Source: Loripinus fragilis
Lineage: Eukaryota; Mollusca; Bivalvia; Lucinida; Lucinidae
Length of the DNA stretch: 64,000 bases
Assembly: GCA_964019695.1 (NCBI GenBank)
Contig: OZ026525.1
Location: forward strand, 87,124,779 to 87,188,778
Direction: 5' to 3'
Under the pieces are notes generated by a model. The model saw nothing but the letters and a program-made list of their open reading frames with translations. It ran no database searches and had not been told where the DNA came from. Both the position numbers and the translations under genes were made by a program. Each line of letters begins with the position of its first letter. Position 1 is the stretch's first letter. Positions 34,266 through 44,963 of the stretch are shown piece after piece.

Positions 34266-34420
34266 CACAAAATTTGGGTTTGATGGCTGTATTTTCAGCT
34301 CCGCTAGAACCCAGATTCCATTGCTCATCTTCAATGACTGGTACAGCATGTCTTGACCCTCCACATTACGTTTGGCAATTGTGAAAATATTGTTGTTCTT
34401 CAGTTTCTGGGATATTGTGT
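34266..34420 (-). CDS. Beta-adaptin, platform exon
   Basis: The acceptor 'ctcctttttttcag' is followed by AC, which completes an aspartate codon begun by G at 39890. The exon encodes TISQKLKNNNIFTIAKRN, then VEGQDMLYQSLK, SNGIWVLAELKIQPSNPNF and V, ending in phase 0 at donor gtatgt. V-E-G-Q-D-M-L-Y-Q-S-L-K and NGIW.LAEL.IQPGNPN are almost invariant in AP-1/AP-2 beta appendages; the tryptophan and tyrosine lie on the platform's ligand-binding face. The usual glycine before NPN is serine here. An inverted-repeat element begins 31 bp upstream of the acceptor. Confidence 0.96.
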
Positions 34421-34450
34421 CTGAAAAAAAGGAGAAATAAGCTTATGTTG

Positions 34451-37068
34451 ACTACGGTAAATGTTCTAAAATTACGCACACTAAAAAATAATTATTTTTT
34501 CCGCTGTTTGTAATTTTAGACATTAAGTTTATGAAAAAATGCCAGTGTTCGAAATTTTAGAATGTGGACTTTATCAGGAGAAAAACGGTATATATGCATG
34601 TCAAAATGTGGTAGAAACGTGTTGAAAACACGGCGATATGATTCTGCGCTATCCACTCATTTTTTCTTTTCTTTAATCTTATTAAAACCGCAGCTAAATT
34701 CATGCGGACTGAGTCAGTAAAATGTCCAGCGCGTGCGGTATTCGCCAAGTCGAGAGCCAGGCACGTGCATATTATGTCACTCAATTTACTTACAAGTCAT
34801 AAAAGTCCACTGATTTAAACTATTCGATAAACAGGGTCTCCTATGTTCACTCGCCTCGGACTACCGATGAATCACTACACTATTTCGTTCTTCCTTTCCA
34901 GTTAATATTGTACTCAAGAATTGAAACCGCTAGACATCTCGTACGATCCGATTTTTTGCAAAGATCTACACAAACTTTGAAATACGTAGACGAGTTCCCA
35001 GAGTAAAAAAAAATCTGGCGAAATTAAAAAAGAACACATGCATCTCTCTCTCTCTCTCTCTCTCTCTCGACTTGTCGATCCGCCGATGGAATGTTTACTT
35101 TGATGTTTGCAAACACGGTATAGATCCAGATCAGACCCGAATGGTATTCAGAATAGAATGTTTCGTCAATTTAAAAATGTGTGCATACGGTAGAAAGTAC
35201 GCAAAGCGTTACATGTAATACTGTGGAATGTCCGACTTTGCCGTACAAAAGCCGACGCGCACGATAAGTTTGAGTTTTGGGTCCTCATCGGAAGCAGTTG
35301 TAAAACAAGATAGATTTACTGACCTAAACATACTATCATATTTGCCATACAACAATTCCGTATAAATGCTTTTGAAGAGCCTTTATAATCCCTCCAATTC
35401 TGGTAGTCATGTTTTCCCAGCATCCATCTGGTTATGATATGCTTGTTCTTGATATGTTCTAAACAAATTCCAGAATAACTTTTGAACATTTGCAGAACTT
35501 ACTAAAGTACTAAATAAGTTCTAGAACATAATTTGATGAGTAAATGTAAATTTATTTTGCCCTTGACAAACTCCATAATGTTCTGGAAAATTTTAAGCCA
35601 ATTCATAGAATTCACTAGTTCTAAATAGTGAGAGAAATGTTCTAGAACTTAATTTGAATCACTTTTTAGAAATTTTGTACTTGAAAAGTTCTAAAAATGT
35701 ACTAGAACATTATTCGAACATGTGTAGAACATACTGGTTCTTGAATTGTTGTAAAATGTTATAGACTATTTCAAGAACACTTTCAGAGTAATAACAAATA
35801 ATAAAAATGTTTTGGACAAGAATTTTAGAACAAGCATAGCTCGATTGAAATTAAACTGTCGTCGGACATAATTAATGCGCGGATCCAGAAAGTTTTGTCA
35901 AAGGGGATCCAACTTTGACAACGTTTGTTTTTAAAGTTGATGGGGGGAGGGAGGATCCATGTCCCACTTAAGGGGGCCATCATCGGCCCGCCAGCGAAAC
36001 GCCATTAAAGGTGTTTCGCTGGCATGCCGATGAATGCCCAACATTGAATGCTGGCTTAGCAGCTGCGATTTTTCAGGGGATCCGGACCTGTATTGCTAGA
36101 AAACCATTTATTTTTGTGATTTTTCAGTGTGGGGGTCCGGACCTGGATCCGCACATGGAATTTCACGATATTTTGGTACACACAACGTGCGACAAAGACT
36201 CAGACGAGCCAGCGCAAGTGTGCATTTTCAATACAGTATTGATGGCTCAGGAATGTCAAGCATCACCGCTTTTATGTTGAATGGGTCTCACAACTTAAAC
36301 CACAACTTGGAAAAAAGGCCCGTTTGTATATAAGTTTGTATAAGCAAACTTACTCAGTTGTTTAACGCTGTGGTTTGCATGGCTTTTTTTAAAGTAACAA
36401 CATCTAGGTCACTGGTATGACCTAAGTTCTTCACCTTAGATGTGCGTTTTCTCGCGGTAATTTTAACTCCTAATCCTTGCCCGAGGCATGTCTGTTTTAT
36501 GTCTGTGACAATATACTGACAAAGGAAATGCATATTAATGACCATTGCTAAAGAATTCCGATGGATCGGATGATTCTTATAGATAAAAATTTCGCCAATG
36601 AAGGGTTTTAAAAATATTTGAACACGCTGCAGGTAGTCTTGATAGATGCATAGACAGCCGATACCAATAACATGCATGAACTTTGTCACGTACTACATGT
36701 AGGAAAGTCCGTGCTTTTAATGCGCTCTTGCCTTTGATCTTATCTCACAATTAGCAGACAAAAAGTATAGTCTTGCAAAAAGAACGTCACGTGCCAGAGT
36801 ACCCATTTAAGTGGAATGGAACCTTCCAAACGCGCTACCGCTCACGCGCTGTACGTTAAAAGTAAACCGAGCACAGAATGATGGGACAAAAAGATTAACG
36901 GACAACGATTTTCCGCCGAAAATAACTTGTGTTCGTAATTTTAGAAATTCACTTTTCAAAAAAAGGTCAGAGTTCGATTTTTTAGGATGTTTTAAAAAAT
37001 ATTTTCGGCGATAATTTTAGGTGTTCGTAATTTTAGAGTGTTCGAAATTTTAGAACATTTACCGTAGT
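34451..37068. mobile_element. Inverted-repeat element, ~2.6 kb
   Basis: The left end ACTACGGTAAATGTTCTAAA matches the inverted right end (ACTACGGTAAATGTTCTAAA). Subterminal words 'gttcgaaattttag' and 'gtaattttaga' repeat at both ends. The interior has a (CT)n tract (about 35043-35068), degenerate ~110-bp units around 'gttctagaac' (35440-35850), and a G-rich repeat (35876-36160) related to 28678-28975. No transposase is recognised. It lies in a beta-adaptin intron, and its right end directly abuts the 37-bp minisatellite. Confidence 0.75.
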
Positions 37069-38602
37069 GTGTTCAGGTGAATGTTCTGGCAAGTCTGCAC
37101 ATATGTTCTGCTTTTGAATGCTCTGGCAAGTCTGCACATATGTTCTGCTATTGAATGCTCTGACAGGTCTGCACATATGTTCTGCTTTTGAATGCTCTGG
37201 CAAGTCTGCACATATGTTCTGCTTTTGAATGCTCTGGCAAGTCTGCACATATGTTCTGCTTTTGAATGCTCTGGCAAGTCTGCACATATGTTCTGCTTTT
37301 GAATGCTCTGGCAAGTCTGCACATATGTTCTACTATTAAATGTTCTGGCAAGTCTGCACATATGTTCTGCTATTGAATGCTCTGGCAAGTCTGCACATAT
37401 GTTCTGCTTTTGAATGCTCTGGCAAGTCTGCACATATGTTCTACTATTAAATGTTCTGGCAAGTCTGCACATATGTTCTGCTATTAAATGTTCTGGCAAG
37501 TCTGCACATAAGTTCTGCTTTTGAATGCTCTGGCAAGTCTGTACATATGTTCTACTATTAAATGTTCTGGCAAGTCTGCACATATGTTCTGCTTTTGAAT
37601 GCTCTGGCAAGTCTGCATATATGTTCTACTATTAAATGTTCTGGCAAGTTTGCACATATGTTCTGCTATTAAATGCTCTGGCAAGTCTGAACATATGTTC
37701 TACTATTCTATGTTCTGGCAAGTCTGCACATATGTTCTGCTATTAAATGTTCTGGCAAGTCTGCACATATGTTCTGCTATTGAATGCTCTGGCAAGTCTG
37801 CACATATGTTCTGCTTTTGAATGCTCTGGCAAGTCTGCACATATGTTCTGCTATTGAATGCTCTGGCAAGTCTGCACATATGTTCTGCTTTTGAATGCTC
37901 TGGCAAGTCTGCACATATGTTCTGCTTTTGAATGCTCTGGCAAGTCTGCACATATGTTCTGCTATTAAATGTTCTGGCAAGTCTGCACATATGTTCTGCT
38001 ATTGAATGCTCTGGCAAGTCTGCACATATGTTCTGCTTTTGAATGCTCTGGCAAGTCTGCACATATGTTCTACTATTAAATGTTCTGGCAAGTCTGCACA
38101 TATGCTCTGCTTTTGAATGCTCTGGCAAGTCTGCACCTATGTTCTGCTTTTGAATGCTCTCGCAAGTCTGCACATATGTTCTACTATTAAATGTTCTGGC
38201 AAGTCTGCACATATGTTCTGCTATTAAATGTTCTGGCAAGTCTGCACATAAGTTCTGCTATTAAATGCTCTGGCAAGTCTGCACATATGTTCTGCTATTA
38301 AATGTTCTGGCAAGTCTGCACATATATTCTGCTATAAAATGTTCTGGCAAGTCTGCACATATGTTCTGCTTTTGAATGCTCTGGCAAGTCTGCACATATG
38401 TTCTGCTTTTGAATGCTCTGGCAAGTCTGCACATATGTTCTACTATTAAATGTTCTGGCAAGTTTGCACATATGTTCTGCTATTAAATGCTCTGGCAAGT
38501 CTGAACATATGTTCTACTATTTTATGGTCTGGCAAGTCTGCACATATGTTCTGCTATTAAATGTTCTGGCAAGTCTGCACATATGTTCTGCTTTTGAATG
38601 TG
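37069..38602. repeat. 37-bp minisatellite, ~41 copies
   Basis: The unit is 37 bp and contains 'ctggcaagtctgcacatatg' then 'ttctgcttttgaatgct'. The main variants are 'tgcttttgaatgctc', 'tgctattgaatgctc', 'tgctattaaatgttc' and 'tactattaaatgttc', and they are intermixed rather than blocked. Because 37 is not a multiple of 3 and the unit has few stops, it opens long frames on both strands (up to ~180 codons) that repeat every 37 residues. These are not genes. It lies in a beta-adaptin intron. Confidence 0.95.
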
Positions 38603-39765
38603 ATAAGCACCTAGATCTCATATACTGGCCCATAATAGGAAATACATGTATTGGGCACCTTTTTTTTTGTTTGCCTCATAACCATTAAGAATATACCTAA
38701 ATGCACCTGCCACAAATATGCAAGATAAATATGCTTGATATGGCCCATAACCACTATGAAAATTATACGGTGTTAACAGCATAGCATCTGCTTTTTGTAT
38801 TAAAAGAATGTGTTTTTTGCCTACTTAAATATAAGATCCTGAAATCCATAATGTTCAATCCTGAAATTCAAATATTGACTTTAATAGGCTTTTAAAACTG
38901 ATTAATACAAATAATAACAAGCTTTTATCCGTGCAGTCTGATCAGCGCCTTTGTTATTCGCTTTATGGAAAGTATTATATTATACAATTATTGACTGATG
39001 AGGCATTGGATATGATGTGATATCGACCAGAGAATACCAATATTGACCGAGGCGAACAACTGTTTTATTATATAACATTTAGCGAAAGATGTACAGGTAT
39101 CATTGCACCTGGAAAAAAATACTGAACTTATATACAAGTTTTGGGACAGTCAAGCATTTTAGCAGAAACAGTGCATACCTAGATAAGGCCACCCGTTTTC
39201 TATTTTATATAATGTTGTGCATGAGTGTCATCATTCAACATTTACTCACGCCTCGCCTGTAGAGCCAATGTTCAAGTAGTGTGATATTCACAGCTTTGAA
39301 AGCGCAGGGAAAATGTGTGATAGCTGACGTCATTTGTTACTGGAAAATGATGTCACTCATGGCGTTAGACGGTGTAACGTCGTTTTTACGCTTGAAAGAC
39401 GTTACAAATACATGTATGCGACAAGGTCTATGTATTGGTGGGAGTTCTTCAGCGCAAAGTTGGAAGAAGCTGAAGACTTCGTCGTTTATTGTGCAATAAA
39501 ATCGAAATCCAGTGCGTTATTTGTTGCGTTCTTGGCAACTGCGATAGAATTATTAGCGACGCTTTAGAAAAGCAGAACCGGAACGGAAAAAAACACAAGG
39601 AGTCTAATTTTAGTAACTAATATTCACTGCCAAGCACGCGCCAGCCAGTGAATATGACAATATATAGACTGGCCATGTGAGCGCTCTAAGCCAATGAAAA
39701 TCAGTCTTTTTATTTACTTATATAATAAATATTTTTATTTACTTATATAATAAATAAACTTGCTA
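38603..39765. other. Intron, nothing recognised
   Basis: Mostly unique-looking intron. 'gtgcagtctgatcagcgcct' near 38933 is a fragment of the TA-type MITE family. No exon is seen. Confidence 0.45.
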
Positions 39766-39872
39766 CAGGTAAAATTTCAATTTTCTAGCTAGTCGGTGTA
39801 GCTGAGGAGACTGGTTTGAAACTTGTTTTGTCAGAAACCCTGAAGACAGGTTTTCTCGCGACTAAGGCCCAA
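39766..39872. mobile_element. Half copy of the TGGGCC MITE
   Basis: 'gctacaggtaaaatttcaat' to 'ggttttctcgcgactaaggccc' matches the right half of 13120-13324. It ends 17 bp from the donor of the exon at 39890. Confidence 0.75.
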
Positions 39873-39889
39873 ATGAATCCGTTTCATAC

Positions 39890-40061
39890 CTGCATTATGT
39901 TGTACATTATGTATTGTGTATTGCACCTCATTCTGTGCAGGAATATCCTTCCATGTGGCCAAGAAAATCCTCTTATCCATCTCGCCATCCTCAGTGAATA
40001 AAACATGCAGTGGTACATTCGTCGACAGATAAAATATATCTATGCTGTTCTTCACCGCAAC
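39890..40061 (-). CDS. Beta-adaptin, ear exon (sandwich to platform)
   Basis: Acceptor 'cattttgatag' style (ctttgatag) then VAVKNSIDIFYLSTNV, LHVLFTEDGEMDK and IFLATWKDIPAQNE, 57 codons plus one base at donor gtatga. V-A-V-K-N, D-.-F-Y, (L/V)FVEDG.M.(R/K)..FL..WK.IP..NE is the known beta-adaptin appendage sequence crossing from the beta-sandwich into the platform. It joins in phase with the exon ending at 40980 (phase 0) and the one starting at 34420. Confidence 0.96.
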
Positions 40062-40215
40062 CTATCAAAGTAAATGAAGACGTAAGTTTTTAACTCTGCA
40101 TGCTGGGTACTTTTTCATGCTTTCATTGCAAAAAATTTTTATTTCAGGAGTACTCTCAGAGTTTCAGACATTTTGGATCCAGATCAGGTCCCATATTTTG
40201 TTGGTCCTGATCTGG

Positions 40216-40361
40216 GTCCAAACTGTAAAGAATATCAGAACGCCAACAGATGAGGCATATACATGTAGCTTTAATCAGAATGACAAGGGGTCCAAACTGT
40301 AAAGAATATCAGAACGCCAACAGATGAGGCATATACATGTAGCTTTAATCAGAATGACAAG
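40216..40361. repeat. 73-bp tandem duplication
   Basis: Two nearly identical 73-bp units containing 'ccaaactgtaaagaatatca' and 'gaggcatatacatgtagctt'. The left part also has a palindromic MITE piece ('tggatccagatcaggtccc' / 'ggtcctgatctgggtcca'). Confidence 0.85.
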
Positions 40362-40371
40362 GACGTTTACA

Positions 40372-40950
40372 GAGGATCTTACATGAGTACTCACAGATTA
40401 AATTTATTTATTATGTTCTGGTAGAGATAAAATTCGAGACTTCCCAAGCATTTAACGCTTTTTAACGTTTTATATACTATTTATCACATGGCATTAAAAT
40501 TACAATGAAATCAATTTTTGACATTATACTATTTATCACATGGCATTAAAATAACAATGAAATCAATTTTTAGCATTGAAATATTAAGATTTTTTCATTT
40601 TGCAAATTTCTGGACGCCATTTCATAATGTTATTAAATGGGTCTCGACGCAACAAAACCTGTCTTCGGGGTTTCCGACAAAGCGAGACTCAAACCAGTCT
40701 CCTCAGCTACAGAAACTAGATAGAAAATTGAAATTTCACTAGTAGCAAGTATAGATATGATACTTTCCAAGAATAACAAAAGGCACTGATCAGACTGCAC
40801 GTATGCGCAGGCTGGTCTGCACCTTTGCTGTTCTCAATCCCCCAAAGACAGGTTTTCTCACGCAGGACCCAAATATTAAACACCAGTGGTTCATCCATTT
40901 TAATACATGGCATCAAATCACGCCCGGATACAACATCATGTGATAAAAAA
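40372..40950. repeat. GATCTTACATGAG repeat with nested MITE
   Basis: Starts 'agaggatcttacatgagt' and ends 'catgtgataaaaa'. A 52-bp tandem duplication ('actatttatcacatggcatt') lies at about 40476-40580. The repeat is interrupted by a TGGGCC-type MITE at 40638-40871. Its end is about 30 bp from the exon at 40980. Confidence 0.68.
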
Positions 40951-40979
40951 ACTTCGAAGGCATCTCTTGCAGACATTAC

Positions 40980-41109
40980 CTGCAGTGTTGTTAAGGGTTC
41001 CATCTTCTGTACCGGCCCTTGAGTATTCAGTGGAAGGGACGCACTAGCGCTCTGGTTGGGAGGTAATGGGCTCCTTACATTTAATACCTGCGCTGGCATT
41101 AAACCGAAA
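40980..41109 (-). CDS. Beta-adaptin, ear beta-sandwich exon
   Basis: After acceptor 'cttcatatttcag', T completes the serine begun by AG at 60489. The exon encodes FGLMPAQVLNVRSPLPPNQS, then ASLPLNTQGPVQKMEPL and TTLQ, 43 codons ending in phase 0 at donor gtaatg. PNQS....LPLNT.GPV.KMEPL..LQ is the hallmark of the beta-adaptin ear sandwich. MITE-type sequences flank it within about 30 bp on both sides. The upstream intron (41110-60488) is 19.4 kb long and contains the retroelement. Confidence 0.96.
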
Positions 41110-41135
41110 CTGAAATATGAAGAGGTGATTTTAAT

Positions 41136-41350
41136 ATGGGCCGCGATGCCAGAAAACCTGTCTTCGGTGTTTCCGTCAAAGCGACACACAAACCAGTCTC
41201 CTCAGCTACAGAGACTAGCTAGAAAATTGAAATTTCGCGTGAAGCAAGCTTAGATATGATAGCGCTGATCAGTCTGTGCGGATGCGCAGGCTGGTCTGCG
41301 CCTTTGTTGTTCGCAAACCCCGAAGACAGGTTTTCTCGCAACGAGGCCCT
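41136..41350. mobile_element. TGGGCC MITE, full copy
   Basis: Ends TATGGGCCGCGATGCCAG and inverted 'agggcctcgttgcgagaaaa', with 'acctgtcttcggtgtttccg' and its inverse inside. It starts about 27 bp upstream of a beta-adaptin acceptor. Confidence 0.78.
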
Positions 41351-41363
41351 AATGAGATGTTGC

Positions 41364-41572
41364 TTTGTTTGTTTGATGCTATATGTCCCTGTCAACAATT
41401 TTTCAGTCATGTCGGGACAATTTCCTGTGTTCCTGGGCTGATCCAGAACTAAGCAGAGGATAAAGTGTTTTTTCTCAAGGATACAACACAGTGCTTCAAA
41501 TGAGTCTCGACCTAGTGACCTCTGGATCTCAAGTCTAACATTCTACCACTGATACAAGCCATTGTGCTCCTC
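41364..41572 (-). mobile_element. tRNA-derived SINE with 12-bp target duplication
   Basis: Flanked by ATGAGATGTTGC at 41352-41363 and 41573-41584. On the - strand: tRNA-like head (about 41572-41500), body 'ccttgagaaaaaacacttta', 'agttctggatcagcccagga', and tail 'catcaaacaaacaaagc'. The clean duplication shows a bona fide retroposition event. Confidence 0.88.
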
Positions 41573-41595
41573 ATGAGATGTTGCAAAAATGGGTA

Positions 41596-43159
41596 CAGGG
41601 CTCATACAGGCAAGTTTGAGTAAAATTCAAGGAATTCTAAAGACTATCCTAAAGTTTTCAAGGACTAAAAGTTTATGAAAAATCCTGATTTAAGTGTTAA
41701 AATTCTACTTCAAAAATGCTAGACTGAGATAATGGAAAAATTAGTACACATACTAGAAAATTAGTATAAAATTGTTGTGCCTTTATTTGGTGCTGCATTT
41801 GCTTCTCCAAATAAAGGCATAATAATTTCATCCTGATTTAGATAGTGTTATTTCCTTCAGAAAAAAGGACTTTTAAAGAGGCTAGGTCTGTAACTATGAA
41901 CATTTTTCTAAAAAAAAAATTTTCTTTTTAAATTGTTTGCAAAAATAGAATTAAGCTATGTTTTCACAAAAATATGTTCAGTACAGCTGAAAACTGCAAG
42001 GAAAAGTAAATTATCTTATTAAAATATGTGTTTTTATCTCATTAGTAATTATTTACGTCCCTCCGAGTCCAATCATTCTAGACAGTTGATTTTTAACATA
42101 AATGCTGTTGTTTTGACAGTGGTAATTTGTTAAGATTTACGAAATTGATAAAATGTTTACCTGAATTTGAGTATTTTTATTGTATTCTTGAAAAATAGAA
42201 ACTTTATTTCTAACATTAAATATCAAAAATTACAGACTATGCAGCTTTAAGGGCCTTTGAGTAATTTTCCAGTACTTTTCAAGGTATATTTAATTTGCAA
42301 GGACTTTTCAAGAAAGCCCTCTAAATTCAAGTAGTCAGACCTCATTATAGCGACTAACGATACAACGGAATATTCAACATCAGACAAATATTTCCAGGGG
42401 ACAGATATTTTCTTATCAAAATTACTACCTTATAACAGAATCACACTTAATGACGCCACCGGTCATTCCTGGGAACAAATCTCATTTTAAAATACATTTT
42501 TCAATCTTTAGAACCACAGAAAATATAACCAGAAAATTTGTTTTCATTAAACTATCCAACTGCCGTAAACCATTTCGCATGATATCGCAACAATACAATA
42601 GGCAGGTAAACAAGGGAGACTAATTCAACCGTGACCACTTAATTAGTCGGTATAGTTAATATACTGTATCTTTTGAGTTTGACCAGTGTTCATCGCCATA
42701 ATGTCTGTAATATCTCAATTGAAATAAGAGCTCTTTAATTGAGTGAAGTTGGGAACTTTGAGTAATTAAGTGACATTCTCCATGACAAAGAAAAGTGGAC
42801 CGATGGAGACACATCTCTATGCCATCGTACTGAGAGACATTCAACAAATGAGAGCAAAGGCGCAAAGCCAAGATGTATGAAAAGGGTTGACTGTATTGAA
42901 TGCAAGTAGCAAAGGCTCTGTTGAGACTGCACAAATGCGCAGACTCGTTGGAGCTTTCGTTGCTGGTATTAGCAATAAAAACCACTGCCAATTGCATGTA
43001 TATGTCTTGTAAATATACATGTACATGTAAACTCATTTGGCGATCCAACACCTTTGATTCTTTATAACAGCAGATTCACTTTAACGTCACAAACCACAGG
43101 GAACACACACTGTCGTTATAAAGAGGGTTGACTGTACTTTTCAAGCCTGTGTGAACCCT
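41596..43159 (-). mobile_element. hAT-like MITE, inverted and interrupted
   Basis: Inverted relative of 649-1063: begins CAGGGCTCATACAGGC and ends 'gcctgtgtgaaccct', with the 'tgcctttatttggtgctgca' hairpin at about 41778-41825. It is interrupted by an extra ~380 bp (41865-42245) and by a nested TA-flanked element (42334-43134). Confidence 0.72.
42334..43134. mobile_element. pogo/Tigger-like non-autonomous element, 801 bp
   Basis: TA at 42332-42333 and 43135-43136 flank ends reading 'gtcagacctcattatagcga' and, inverted, 'cagtcaaccctctttataac'. CAGTC-AACCTC-TTATA-CGAC ends with a TA duplication are typical of the pogo/Tigger branch of Tc1-mariner. It interrupts 'aaattcaag-TA-cttttcaag' of the surrounding hAT-like MITE. 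No transposase is seen. Confidence 0.78.
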
Positions 43160-43226
43160 AGGATACAAGATTTTGGTACTTATCACATCAGGAAGCAGCA
43201 AAAGCTCAGACAAACGTGCACGTATG

Positions 43227-43798
43227 TGCAGCATCCCCAGATTCTTTGCTTCTCCTATACATTAAGTTTAGTAGAGGAAGGCCTAGTCCACAATTTAGAC
43301 CACAAGCTTGACAGGATATGTGCAGCCTCCCCAGTCTTGGCTTCTCTTATACATTAGGTATAGTAGAGGAAGGCCCAGTCCACAATTTAGACCACAAGCT
43401 TGACAGGATATGTGCAGCCTCCCCAGAGTCTTTACTTCTCCTAGACATTAGGTATAGTAGAGGAAGGCCCAGTCCACAATTTAGACCACAAGCTTGACAG
43501 GATATGTGCAGCCTCCCCAGAGTCTTGGCTTCTCCTTGACATTAAGTATAGTAGAGGAAGGCCCAGTCCACAATTTAGACCACAAGCTTGACAGGATATG
43601 TGCAGCCTCCCCAGAGTTTTTACTTCTCCTAGACATTAAGTATAGTAGAGGAAGGCCCAGTCCACAATTTAGACCACAAGCTTGACAGGATATGTGCAGC
43701 CTCCCCAGAGTCTTGGCTTCTCCTAGACATTAAGTATAGTAGAGGAAGGCCCAGTCCACAATTTAGACCAAAAGCTTGACAGGATATGTGCAGCCTCC
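43227..43798. repeat. 94-bp minisatellite, about six copies
   Basis: 'tgcagcctcc' recurs at 43321, 43413, 43507, 43601, 43695 and 43789, and a variant at 43227, giving 92-94 bp spacing. Each unit holds 'aggaaggcccagtccacaat' and 'agaccacaagcttgacagga'. The LTR element inserted in the last unit; the array's continuation is at 54024-54052 and 54325-54360. Confidence 0.93.
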
Positions 43799-44511
43799 TG
43801 TAATATAATACTTTGGAAACTTATAATCATTGCTAGCTTGATGTGATGTCTTCGAGACAAAAACAGAAATGCATAATTAATAGGGAGGCGGAGACTGTGC
43901 ATTAATCTAACACATGCTACAGTCCAATAATTGACTGTCGTGTGAATGAGCTTTCTTGGAAAGACTCATGATTGGTAACCTTAAAAATGCTAGTTGTTTA
44001 AATAGGCTTGCTCGATGCAGAGCGGGAGAACTTGGCTTATTGGATTTCGGCAATATATGCTTTACTTTTTCGGACATAATTTCCAAATTAAGCAAGCCAA
44101 GAATTTCGGCCAACATTTGATTAAACTTTAGGAACGGACTTCTAAAACAGAAACTAAAACGTCAACTCTTCAAAAGGAACATTCGAAAACTATAAATATA
44201 TCTTTGTTACTGTATAACCAGTGCTCGAGTGAACTGCTGCCTGCCTGAACTGAAACAATAACTTCAATTAATTACAAGAAACTAGCTGGAGTATTTGCTG
44301 TGTATTAAAACCACTTATAGATGTCTACAGCTCGTTGATTTACTTTTCAAATTTAATCCACTATACGATCACGAATTAGCAAATTGCTGGGACTTTATTA
44401 CGATCACGTTGGGACTATAAGACCAGACGTTGGGACTAAATGCTCCCCCAACTTGGGACTATTCCAGTGCTCCCATTGTACACGATCTATTGTAACAGCG
44501 GCTATGTTACA
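43799..44511 (+). repeat. 5' LTR
   Basis: Starts TGTAATATAA and ends ATGTTACA, with 5-bp inverted ends TGTAA/TTACA. A TATA-like 'tataaatata' at 44191-44200 could be the promoter, and 'attaaa' near 44303 a polyadenylation signal; both are candidates. A short 'gggactata' word repeats near the 3' end (about 44389-44465). Confidence 0.95.
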
Positions 44512-44963
44512 ATATGCCGTCATGGTGCCAAGGTTCCCAGGATATGGACTTAATTACTAACTGTAATTAACTCTTTTAATTACCTGTGTTGTCGAGGCTA
44601 CAAGCATGTAACCTGAAATTATTGTTCATGGTGCGTTTAACTACATGCTGCGCAGACGAGTGTTGTCGACCATCTATACCACCATTGTATACTGTGTTCT
44701 CACCAGGACTAGTCAATCATCATTTCGGGGATACATATTATTCAACCAGGAGGAAGATCAAGTGACTGTCATTATCGTGGTAGAAGGACGGCCTAGTGAA
44801 GATTATTAAGTGACAGTGTGGTTCATCTGACAGAATGGTGAGTAGGGTTTTTTGTATTCTTGTAATACCCAGTACATGTGAGGTTATGAACCAAATTTAA
44901 GCTTTTGAAAAATTAAGCATGAAAAGAAAAACAATTAAGTAAATTAAAGTAAGAAAAAGAACC
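44512..44963 (+). promoter_or_regulatory. Retroelement leader: candidate primer site and splice donor
   Basis: 'tggtgccaagg' at 44523-44533 begins with TGG, as a tRNA primer-binding site should, but starts 11 bases after the LTR, so it is tentative. A strong donor, GAATG|gtgagta, is at 44838, upstream of the gag start. With the acceptor at 51072 it would allow a spliced env message, as known for errantiviruses. Confidence 0.5.

Noticed and set aside
36354..36689. 111-codon - strand frame as a beta-adaptin or separate gene exon
   Set aside because: No similarity to any adaptin segment, no fitting splice sites, and the flanking exons already join in phase without it.
37059..38498. Long - and + strand open frames encoding 37-residue repeats
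   Set aside because: They arise because a 37-bp stop-poor unit is read in all three frames; the same peptides appear in every frame and no splice or promoter context supports a gene.
37069..38602. CRISPR-like regularity of the 37-bp array
   Set aside because: There are no unique spacers; the units are contiguous, and the genome is eukaryotic. It is a minisatellite.
42656..43051. 131-codon - strand frame
   Set aside because: It lies within the TA-flanked non-autonomous element, and the peptide has no transposase motif.
43907..44116. 69-codon - strand frame in the 5' LTR (identical one at 53419-53628)
   Set aside because: It is in both LTRs because they are copies, overlaps the promoter region, and has no recognisable domain.
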